40,589 bases of DNA, taken from positions 1 to 40,589 of the forward strand of contig JAEWVQ010000030.1 of NCBI GenBank assembly GCA_023459095.1, written 5' to 3'. Positions 1 to 6,389 of this stretch are shown in pieces. The notes under the pieces are model-generated. The model was not told the origin of the DNA. It made no database searches and saw only the letters and a program-made list of their open reading frames with translations. The translations under genes were made by a program, and so were the position numbers. Numbering within the stretch: the first letter of the stretch is position 1; the number at the start of each line of letters is the position of its first letter. The DNA is from Pseudomonadota bacterium. Lineage in GTDB: Bacteria > Pseudomonadota > Gammaproteobacteria > Burkholderiales > Rhodocyclaceae.

Positions 1-1069
1 GCACGCTGTAGTAGAAATCGACCTCGGGGGCCTGCCCCGGAGTCGCCTGCAAGGCCTCGAGCCAGGCCAGGAAGGGCGTCACGCCGATGCCGCCGGCAAT
101 CCACACCTGGCCGCGCCGGTCGTCTCCAGGGGGCAGCGCGAAGCAACCATACGGGCCCTCGATGCGCACCGGCTGACCGACCTGCAGGCGGTACGCGAGT
201 CCGTCCGTGTAGTCGCCCAAGCCCTTGATCTGGAAAGTGAGCCGGCGATCGCCGCGGTCTGCGCTGGCGATGGTGAAGGGATGCGCGCCCTCGATGCGGT
301 CGAAGGTGGCGAAGGCGAACTGCCCCGGACGATGACCGCGCCAGCCTTCATCCAGGCGGCAGACGACCTCGGTCAGCCCCGGGCCGGATGCGCGCACCGA
401 CTCGACCACGCCGGCGACACGACGACGGCGCCCAATCCCGCCGGCCAGGGTGTAGAGGCTTGCGAACGAGCCCGCGGCAATCAGCAGCCCGAGCAGCATC
501 CCCACCGGTTGCCGCCAGTCATCGAGCGGCGTGAGGAGCGCGGCATGAAAGGCGAGCGCGAGGTAGAGCGCCGGCATCAGCTTGTGCACATAGCGCCAGA
601 TCTTGAACGGAAAGCGCTTCCACAAGGTCAGCACGAGCATCGCCAGCAGCGCGTAGATCGCGAACTCGCCGAGTTCCTCGGCGACGTCACGGAGCGCCTC
701 CAGCGTACCCCCGCCGTGTTCCCCGGACAGACGCCCGGCGCGGCCGAAAACGGCCTTGATCAAGTCGTCCGACATCTCGACCAGCCAGTGCAGCGCGGCG
801 AAACCGATCGCCAGAATGCCGGCCCACTTGTGAACGCGATAGATGCGATCCATGCCGCCAAAGGGGCGCTCGAGCCAGCCCGGCCGGGTGGCGAGCACCA
901 TGGCGAGCGACATCAGCGCGAACGACCACAGGCCGGTGAGGAGCAGCGCGTGCTCGCGCACCACCCAGGGGTTCACCGTGCCGGTGGGCACGACGGCGGT
1001 CGCCGTCGGCAGGCTCCAGCCCCAGGCCAGGGTCACCAGGGCGATGAATGCGATGAGGAAACGTTTCAT
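1..1069 (-). CDS. Ferric reductase/NOX-like flavocytochrome b (3' end cut by window edge)
   Basis: About 356 residues are visible and the C-terminus lies beyond the left edge. The N-terminal half has several hydrophobic helices with spaced histidines (VHKWAGILAIGFAALHW, YVHKLMPALYLALAFH), typical of a ferric-reductase-like transmembrane haem b domain. The second half has the FAD-binding signature HPFTIAS and the pyridine-nucleotide signature GGIGVTPF. It should therefore move electrons from NAD(P)H through FAD to membrane haem, and probably on to periplasmic c-type haems. ATG at 1069 is preceded by a strong GGAGG eight bases upstream. The gap to the dihaem cytochrome gene upstream is only 13 bp, so the two are co-transcribed with the SHP gene. 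In published SHP clusters the partner is described as a cytochrome b; here it carries flavin and NAD domains. The electron direction is inferred. Confidence 0.85.
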   Translation of the reverse strand, partial: MKRFLIAFIALVTLAWGWSLPTATAVVPTGTVNPWVVREHALLLTGLWSFALMSLAMVLATRPGWLERPFGGMDRIYRVHKWAGILAIGFAALHWLVEMSDDLIKAVFGRAGRLSGEHGGGTLEALRDVAEELGEFAIYALLAMLVLTLWKRFPFKIWRYVHKLMPALYLALAFHAALLTPLDDWRQPVGMLLGLLIAAGSFASLYTLAGGIGRRRRVAGVVESVRASGPGLTEVVCRLDEGWRGHRPGQFAFATFDRIEGAHPFTIASADRGDRRLTFQIKGLGDYTDGLAYRLQVGQPVRIEGPYGCFALPPGDDRRGQVWIAGGIGVTPFLAWLEALQATPGQAPEVDFYYSV

Positions 1070-1082
1070 GATCGGGCCTCCT

Positions 1083-1574
1083 TCAATCGTCCTCGAAATA
1101 GCCTTGGGCCGCATCGACGTGGCAGGCGGCACAGTTCGCCCTGCTCCCGACGTCCTGGCGCGTCCAGTCCGATTTCGGCACCGCGCGATGCTCGCGCACC
1201 CATTTGGGCAATTCGGTGATCCGCAGCGGCGCCTCGCCCGCCCCCACGCCGCGCAGCAGCTTGCTGGCGCGACCCGGGGCATCGCCAGCGTGGGTGACCA
1301 GATAGCGGGTGATCGCGGCGGCGGTGCCGGCATCGACGCTGGCGTCGTCGCCGAAGTGGTTGTCGAGCCCGCCCATCATGCGTTTCCATGACGCGGCGGG
1401 CAGCATCGCGGGCGGGAACGCGAGATGGCAGCTGCCGCATTCCTGCAGCGTGCGCGCGTCGGTGACGGGCGGATAGTAGTCGTCGTCGCCAGCCTGGGCG
1501 CGGCCGAGCAGGAGCACGGCGACCGCCAGCACGGCGGCGCCGACGGCGAACGGGCGAAGGATGTGGGTACGCAT
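1083..1574 (-). CDS. dhc: Dihaem cytochrome c (DHC family)
   Basis: This is a 163-residue periplasmic cytochrome. It has an N-terminal hydrophobic signal (MRTHILRPF followed by an Ala/Val-rich stretch ending near AQA) and two haem-attachment sites: CGSCH in the first half and CAACH about ten residues before the C-terminus. The short acidic tail after the second motif (GYFEDD) is typical of the DHC family found beside SHP. ATG at 1574 is chosen because a GAGGAGG ribosome-binding site sits just upstream; longer reading frames run into the shp gene. It lies 22 bp after shp and 13 bp before the flavocytochrome gene. By family knowledge DHC is the electron partner of SHP; the direct donor here is presumably the flavocytochrome b downstream. 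Confidence 0.85.
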   Translation of the reverse strand: MRTHILRPFAVGAAVLAVAVLLLGRAQAGDDDYYPPVTDARTLQECGSCHLAFPPAMLPAASWKRMMGGLDNHFGDDASVDAGTAAAITRYLVTHAGDAPGRASKLLRGVGAGEAPLRITELPKWVREHRAVPKSDWTRQDVGSRANCAACHVDAAQGYFEDD

Positions 1575-1596
1575 GGGAAGCCTCCTCGATCCGCGC

Positions 1597-2013
1597 TTAT
1601 TGCTTGGCCATCCAGGCGAGCCAGTCGCCCTTTTCGAGCGCCGAGCACGCGCGCCCCATGACCTCGCTGCAGTTGCGCTTGAACCATTTCTCGACCTTCG
1701 CCGCATCGGCGTAGCGTTGCGGCACCGCCGACAGGGCCATCGGTTCGATCGCCTTGCCCGCACGGGTGCGGCCGGGGGCGCGGACGTCGTCGCCATGACA
1801 GGACGTACAGGCAGGCGTATCCGGCTTGCCGCCGGCGTAGCGGGTGCGATGCAGGGTTTCGCCGCGCGCGGCGGAAAAGCCGGCGAAGGCGGGATCCGCG
1901 GCACGCGCCTCCGCCGCGTAGCGGGCGAGCAGCTCGGCCGGCGGAGCGGCCAGGGCACCCGCACTCAGCCAGCAGCCGAATACGAGCACGATCGTGCGCA
2001 ATGAGGCGTTCAT
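1597..2013 (-). CDS. shp: SHP-like monohaem cytochrome c (DUF1924, sphaeroides haem protein)
   Basis: This is a 138-residue exported cytochrome with a signal peptide ending near ALA-AP and one haem site, CTSCH. After it come the landmarks I recall for the SHP family: an IEPMALSAVP segment and the C-terminal WFKRNC...GRAC motif, where the Asn is the candidate labile axial ligand and the two cysteines a candidate disulfide. SHP proteins have a haem that becomes five-coordinate on reduction and binds O2 and NO; their physiological role is not settled. ATG at 2013 is selected because of AAGGA just upstream and because the longer frame adds only a low-complexity Arg/Ser-rich extension. First gene of an shp-dhc-flavocytochrome operon. 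Assignment rests on motif recall and gene order. Confidence 0.78.
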   Translation of the reverse strand: MNASLRTIVLVFGCWLSAGALAAPPAELLARYAAEARAADPAFAGFSAARGETLHRTRYAGGKPDTPACTSCHGDDVRAPGRTRAGKAIEPMALSAVPQRYADAAKVEKWFKRNCSEVMGRACSALEKGDWLAWMAKQ

Positions 2014-2039
2014 GATTCGTTCCTTTGTGTGCCGGAAAA

Positions 2040-2065
2040 CGTCGCCGGACGGCGCGTCGGCGACG
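2040..2065 (-). promoter_or_regulatory. Hairpin in the shp leader
   Basis: CGTCGCCG at 2040-2047 and CGGCGACG at 2058-2065 are perfect complements. Three more pairs (2049-2051 with 2055-2057) can form inside the loop. It sits 27 bases upstream of the shp start codon, so it would be in the mRNA leader. A second 8-bp hairpin lies at 2160-2180 (CGATGCGC/GCGCATCG). The rest of the 2014-2287 gap shows no clear promoter or T-tract terminator. Function unknown. Confidence 0.35.
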
Positions 2066-2287
2066 CTACCGATCCGGAACCTGGCACCCAGTCTGCAAGC
2101 GCAGGACTGAAACGAAGCTGAACGGGAGAGCGAACAGGCGAGCGGAGAAGGAAGGGCGGCGATGCGCACATCGCGCATCGCACACCGGGCACTACACATG
2201 CGCGGCGTGCGGCACAGGTCGCACGGCGGGCGGCGCGCCGTCAGCGCGCGGGGCGGGCACCGCCCACGGCAACCGGCGGCGCCGGCT

Positions 2288-3058
2288 TCAGTCCTTCATC
2301 AGCGCGCGCCGACGGTCGGATTCCTCGACCCGGATACGGCCCATGAGCTGGGCATCGGTGCTGGGATCGACCCACTGCGCGCCCGCCGAATTGGCCATGT
2401 AGGCCACGGCGCGGCCGAACTCCTCGAGCGACAGCTCGGCATGCCCGCCGCGCGGCGGCATCGCGCGCACCCCGACCCAGCCGTGCGCGGTCACCACGTG
2501 CTGGCCTTCGGCGATCAGCTCGCGCCAGGCCTCGCGGTCGTTCAGCGCCGGCGCCCCGGCCACGCCGCTGCCATGGCAATGCACGCAGACCCCGGCATAG
2601 ACGTCCTGGCCGCTGCGTCCGCCGTCGACGGCCTCGCCCCGGGTTGCGGCGGCGAGCGAAGCCACGCGGGCCCGCTCCTCGTCGCGGATGCGGGCCATCA
2701 GCGCCGGGGAGCCCTCGGGGTCGCGCCAGTCGGCACCGGCCGCCCTCGCCATGTAAGCCACGGCGCGGCCGAAGGCTTCCAGGGTCAGGGTGGCATCGCC
2801 GCCGCGCGGCGGCATCTCGCGCACACCGACCCAGCCGTGCGCGGTGACCACGTGCTGGCCTTCGGCAATCAGCGGCGCCCACGCCTCGCGGTCGCCCAGC
2901 TTGGGCGCATCGACATCGCCAGGCCCGTGACAGGACGCGCACACCGTACGGTAGATCTGCTCGCCGCTGTGGGCTGCACCGGCCGCAAGCGCACCGCCTG
3001 CGGCAATCTGCATCAGCACGCCAAAACCAGCCATCCACAGGGCATTCTTTCTTGTCAT
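2288..3058 (-). CDS. Two-domain c-type cytochrome (tandem cytochrome c5-like)
   Basis: A 256-residue periplasmic protein with a signal peptide (hydrophobic core GFGVLMQIAAGGALA). It contains two cytochrome c domains in tandem. Each has a haem site (CASCH, then CHGSG preceded by CVHC), the block AEGQHVVTAHGWVGVR, and an axial Met in MPPRGG, which is the cytochrome c5-type ligand loop. The repeats are alike at DNA level too, pointing to a recent internal duplication or gene conversion. It lies between the nap terminators and shp on the same strand, so it probably has its own transcript. Likely a soluble electron carrier for the nearby periplasmic enzymes; the partner is not shown by the sequence. 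Confidence 0.85.
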   Translation of the reverse strand: MTRKNALWMAGFGVLMQIAAGGALAAGAAHSGEQIYRTVCASCHGPGDVDAPKLGDREAWAPLIAEGQHVVTAHGWVGVREMPPRGGDATLTLEAFGRAVAYMARAAGADWRDPEGSPALMARIRDEERARVASLAAATRGEAVDGGRSGQDVYAGVCVHCHGSGVAGAPALNDREAWRELIAEGQHVVTAHGWVGVRAMPPRGGHAELSLEEFGRAVAYMANSAGAQWVDPSTDAQLMGRIRVEESDRRRALMKD

Positions 3059-3262
3059 TGCACTTCTCGCTTCATTGATCCGGATTCTCTCAGTCCATTT
3101 TCACGGGAATAGTTCCCCGCACCTGCAGGTTCGCCGCGCCGGAGATCACGAAGGGGGTTGAACGTGCGGCACAGGCGACCGGACGCGCGGCGAACGCCAC
3201 CGCTCCGGCGGCCATTGCCGGTGAAGGGTAAGCCCTGGCGATGACAGGGTGTTGACGTGCAA

Positions 3263-3301
3263 CGCCCCCACCGTGCGAACCGCTTTCGCACGGTGGGGGC
3301 G
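3263..3301 (-). terminator. 17-bp perfect hairpin downstream of napC
   Basis: The arms at 3263-3279 and 3285-3301 are perfect reverse complements (17 bp) with a 5-base loop. It stands 45 bases past the napC stop, is the second of two consecutive hairpins, and precedes the next gene. There is no T-tract after it on the minus strand, so it may be a Rho-type 3'-end stabiliser as well as a terminator. Confidence 0.6.
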
Positions 3302-3309
3302 CCTGCGCA

Positions 3310-3335
3310 GCCGCCTCGCCGACCGGCGAGGCGGC
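3310..3335 (-). terminator. 11-bp hairpin immediately after napC
   Basis: GCCGCCTCGCC at 3310-3320 pairs perfectly with GGCGAGGCGGC at 3325-3335 around a GACC loop. It begins 10 bases beyond the napC stop codon. With the 17-bp hairpin beyond it, it probably ends or protects the nap transcript. The remaining 3059-3262 stretch shows no gene. Confidence 0.55.
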
Positions 3336-3345
3336 ACTGCTCAAC

Positions 3346-3978
3346 TCAACGGGTTGCGGGCTGCGGCACCGGCGGATGGAACACCTCGGGCGCCACCGCT
3401 TCGCGCCCGGCACCGATTTCCTGCTCGATCGGCGGCAGCGAGTGGGCGATGCCCTTGTGGCAGTCGATGCAGGTCTGCCCCGCGGCGAGCCCGGCCTGGT
3501 GCATCTGATTGGAGCGCCGGCCCTGCACCGAGTAGTCGAAATACTCGTAGTTGTGGCAGTTGCGGCATTCCTGCGAGTTGTTCGCCTTCATCCGCCGCCA
3601 CTCGTTCTCGGCCAGACGCAGGCGTTCGGCGGCGAACTTCTCGGGCGTGTCGATGGTGCCCATGACCTTGCCGTAGAGCTCGCGCGAAGCCTTGATCTTG
3701 CGGATCATCTTCGGCCCCCACTCCTTGGGCACGTGGCAGTCCGGGCAGGTCGCGCGCACCCCGGTGCGGTTCTGGTAGTGGATGGTGTTGCGGTACTCCT
3801 TGAACACGTTTGCCTCCATCTCGTGGCACGAGATGCAGAATTTCTCGGAGTTGGTCGCCTCCAGGGCCCAGTTGAAGCCGCCCCAGAACACGATGCCGGC
3901 GACGAAGGCGGCGCCGAGCACGATCCAGCCCGCGCGGCGCAGCCTGGACCACAGGCCTTGATTGTTGTTGTCGGTCAT
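3346..3978 (-). CDS. napC: Tetrahaem cytochrome c quinol dehydrogenase NapC
   Basis: A 210-residue NapC/NirT-family protein. One N-terminal transmembrane anchor (about residues 16-36) is followed by a periplasmic domain with four haem sites: CISCH, CPDCH, CRNCH and CIDCH. NapC oxidises membrane quinol and passes electrons to NapB/NapA. ATG at 3978 follows a GAGGGGAG ribosome-binding site. It is the last gene of napFDAGHBC, 21 bp after napB, with a Pro/Ala-rich tail after the last haem. Length and motif spacing are normal for the family. Confidence 0.95.
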   Translation of the reverse strand: MTDNNNQGLWSRLRRAGWIVLGAAFVAGIVFWGGFNWALEATNSEKFCISCHEMEANVFKEYRNTIHYQNRTGVRATCPDCHVPKEWGPKMIRKIKASRELYGKVMGTIDTPEKFAAERLRLAENEWRRMKANNSQECRNCHNYEYFDYSVQGRRSNQMHQAGLAAGQTCIDCHKGIAHSLPPIEQEIGAGREAVAPEVFHPPVPQPATR

Positions 3979-3999
3979 GATGCTCCCCTCGGTCTGGTT

Positions 4000-4452
4000 C
4001 TAGCGCAGGCCTTCGGCGCGCTGGAACTTGTTGGTCACCAGAGGCTGGGCGTCGGTCTGCGGCACATGGCACTGCATGCAGAAATAGCGCCGCGGCGAGA
4101 TGTTCGACAGTTCGCCGCCATCACGGTCCTTGAAGTGGGTCAGGCTGACCTTGGTCGCGCCGGCCTCCTGGTAGCGACTCCAGGCATGGCAATCCATGCA
4201 CTTGTTGAAGTTCTTGGTGACTTCGTAGCCTTCCACCTTGTGCGGGATCAGCGGCGGCTGCTGCACGTAGTCGCGCGGAATCGGCGCGCGGTCGGGAATC
4301 GGCTTGTAGGCGCCGGGCGTGCCTTCGGGGGCAGCGACGTCGCTGCCGCGTATGCTCTTGACACCCTCGGCGAGCGCGGCGGGGGGGACGGCGGCGCCGA
4401 TGCCGAGAGCGGCGACGAGCGCGAGCACCAGATGGCGGGTGGTTTTTTTCAT
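4000..4452 (-). CDS. napB: Periplasmic nitrate reductase dihaem subunit NapB
   Basis: A 150-residue protein with a signal peptide (MKKTTRHLVLALVAALGIG, cleavage near ALA). The mature part has two haem sites, CMDCH and CMQCH, and the family block RDYVQQPPLIPHKVEGY. NapB is the electron-entry subunit of the NapAB complex in the periplasm. Its ATG overlaps the napH stop by four bases (ATGA), which indicates translational coupling and fixes the start at 4452 inside a much longer shadow frame. Confidence 0.95.
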   Translation of the reverse strand: MKKTTRHLVLALVAALGIGAAVPPAALAEGVKSIRGSDVAAPEGTPGAYKPIPDRAPIPRDYVQQPPLIPHKVEGYEVTKNFNKCMDCHAWSRYQEAGATKVSLTHFKDRDGGELSNISPRRYFCMQCHVPQTDAQPLVTNKFQRAEGLR

Positions 4453-5402
4453 GACTCGCTCCTGTTGAATCGGGTCGTAATGCGGAAAACGTCCTGACCG
4501 CAGACATCGACGCAGCGGCCGCAACTCGTGCAGTCGCCATCGAGGATCAGCGGGTGGTCCTGGCCGACGCCCTTGAGCGCGGGCCGGATGACCTGGGGTT
4601 CGGGGCAGACGGCGAAGCAGTCCATGCAGTCGTTGCAGGCGCTGCGCCGCGCCGCCGACACGCGCACGGTGGCGGTGCGGCCGACGAGGCCGTAGAAAGC
4701 GCCCTGCGGGCACAGATGGCCGCACCAGCCGCGCGGCGCGATCAAGAGGTCGTAGAGGAAAACGCCGCCGACGATGCCCCAGGCCAGACCGAAGCCGAAG
4801 ATCAGCCCGCGATGCAGCATCGACACCGGATTCACCCACTCCCACGCCAGGCTGCCGGTGGCGAACGCGGCGACGAGGACGAAGCCGAGCAGCCAGTAAC
4901 GGGTGGCGAGCGCGGGCGCCTTGCCGCCCTTGAGGCCGAGACCGCGGCGCAGCCAGGCAGCGGCGTCGGTGACCAGGTTGACCGGGCACACCCACGAACA
5001 GAACAGCCGCCCGCCGAACAGCAGGTAAAAGGCGAGCACGATGCCGCCGCCGATCAGCGCCTCGCGGTACGGCCACTGCCCGGCGGCGATCGACTGCGCA
5101 AGCACGAAGGGGTCGGTGAGCGGCAGCACGCCCAGGGTCAGGCTGGCGCTCAGGTTGCCCTTGACGATCCACCAGCCGAACCACGGCCCGACCAGAAACA
5201 GGGCGAGGATGCCGAACTGGCTCAGGCGGCGCAGCAGCAGCCATTTATGCGCGCGCAGCCAGCCCTTGGCGGCGATCGCCTCGGCGCCCGGGCGCGCGAC
5301 CACGCCGCGCAGCGCCGCACCGCGCACGCTGGTGGGCGGCACGGTGCTGCCGCCGGCATCAGCCGCCGGTGCAACCGTGGACAGGTCGGTGGGCGTGCTC
5401 AC
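4449..5402 (-). CDS. napH: Quinol dehydrogenase membrane component NapH
   Basis: 317 residues. An N-terminal cytoplasmic arm of about 55 residues precedes four or more transmembrane helices. Between them lie the conserved paired cysteine motifs CSWVCP and CGHLCP, and two C-terminal ferredoxin-type [4Fe-4S] sites (CNDCMDCFAVCP and CTSCGRCVDVC). NapH works with NapG to feed electrons from quinol towards NapAB. The start codon is GTG at 5402, supported by GGAGGG eight bases upstream. The 79-bp gap to napG is the largest in the operon and has no promoter I can defend. The N-terminal arm is longer than in E. coli. Confidence 0.93.
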   Translation of the reverse strand: MSTPTDLSTVAPAADAGGSTVPPTSVRGAALRGVVARPGAEAIAAKGWLRAHKWLLLRRLSQFGILALFLVGPWFGWWIVKGNLSASLTLGVLPLTDPFVLAQSIAAGQWPYREALIGGGIVLAFYLLFGGRLFCSWVCPVNLVTDAAAWLRRGLGLKGGKAPALATRYWLLGFVLVAAFATGSLAWEWVNPVSMLHRGLIFGFGLAWGIVGGVFLYDLLIAPRGWCGHLCPQGAFYGLVGRTATVRVSAARRSACNDCMDCFAVCPEPQVIRPALKGVGQDHPLILDGDCTSCGRCVDVCGQDVFRITTRFNRSES

Positions 5403-5481
5403 GGGACGACCCTCCGGTCGCTGGTGCGCCCCTCTACCAGCGGGACAAAAGCGCCGCCTTCGCGCGGCCGGGAAACGGCGC

Positions 5482-6339
5482 TCATGGCTTCCACCCCGAA
5501 TCGAGCCCGCCCTTCGCCGCCCCGGGCGGTGCCGGCTGCGGCGACTCGCCCGGACGCAACCGGGTATCGCCGTAGGGCTTGTCTTCCATGCCGCGTACCG
5601 GGAGTTCGACCTGCTCGCCGATCAGCGAACCGCCGGCGGCCTCCTTCTCCTCCCAGCCGCGGCGGTAGTGCTCGGCGCGCGAGCCTTGGGCGAGCTTCGC
5701 CGGCAGCACCTTGATCGCCGCCTCGCCGGGCAGCACGCAGGCCTTCTCGCACTTGCCGCAGCCGGTGCAGTAATCGGAATGCACCGTGGGCAGCAGCATG
5801 GCGTGGCGGTCGGAGCGCGGGTTGTGCATCTTCTCCAGGGTGATCGCCTTGTCGATCACCGGGCACACGCGGTAGCACACGTCACACCGCAGGCCGAGGA
5901 AGTTGAGGCAGGTTTCCTGGTCGATCAGCACGGCGAGCCCCATGCGCGCCTCGCCGATGTCGGTGAGGCCATGGTCGAGCGCGCCGGTGGGACAGGCGAC
6001 CACGCACGGGATGTCGTCGCACATCTCGCACGGCACCTTGCGCGCCTCGAAATACGGCGTGCCGCTGGCCACCGCGTCGCCGAGTTCGGCGAGCTTGAGG
6101 GTGTCGTAGGGACAGTCGCGCACGCACAGCCCACAGCGCACGCAGGCGCCGAGAAAATCGGCTTCGGCGAGCGCACCCGGCGGCCGCAGCGCGGTCGCCG
6201 GCAGCGCCGCGGCCTGGCGCGCATACAACCCGGCGCCCAGCGCGAGCAGCCCGGCTCCGCCCGCCACCGCGCCCGCATCCTTGAAGAAGCGGCGGCGCGG
6301 CGCGGATCTCGGCGTGTCCTTGATCGTGTCCTTGCTCAT
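5482..6339 (-). CDS. napG: Ferredoxin-type quinol dehydrogenase subunit NapG
   Basis: 285 residues. A twin-arginine signal (APRRRFFKDAGAVAGG) sends the folded protein to the periplasm. Four [4Fe-4S] cysteine clusters follow: CVRCGLCVRDCP, CEMCDDIPCVVACP, CDVCYRVCP and CTGCGKCEKAC. This is the MauM/NapG architecture. The C-terminus is longer than in the E. coli protein, with a Pro/Gly-rich tail. It lies 50 bp after napA. Confidence 0.94.
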   Translation of the reverse strand: MSKDTIKDTPRSAPRRRFFKDAGAVAGGAGLLALGAGLYARQAAALPATALRPPGALAEADFLGACVRCGLCVRDCPYDTLKLAELGDAVASGTPYFEARKVPCEMCDDIPCVVACPTGALDHGLTDIGEARMGLAVLIDQETCLNFLGLRCDVCYRVCPVIDKAITLEKMHNPRSDRHAMLLPTVHSDYCTGCGKCEKACVLPGEAAIKVLPAKLAQGSRAEHYRRGWEEKEAAGGSLIGEQVELPVRGMEDKPYGDTRLRPGESPQPAPPGAAKGGLDSGWKP

Positions 6340-6389
6340 GGTCTTGCGCTGCCGCCGCGCTCAGGGCACGGGCGGCAGCATCCTCGGCG

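Noticed and set aside
3076..3089. FNR-like site TTGATCCGGATTCT upstream of the two-domain cytochrome gene
   Set aside because: Only one half site is good, and the centre is so close to the ATG that a class II start point would fall inside the gene.
2162..3112. 316-residue plus-strand open frame
   Set aside because: It is antisense to the two-domain cytochrome, which has two haem motifs and a signal peptide.
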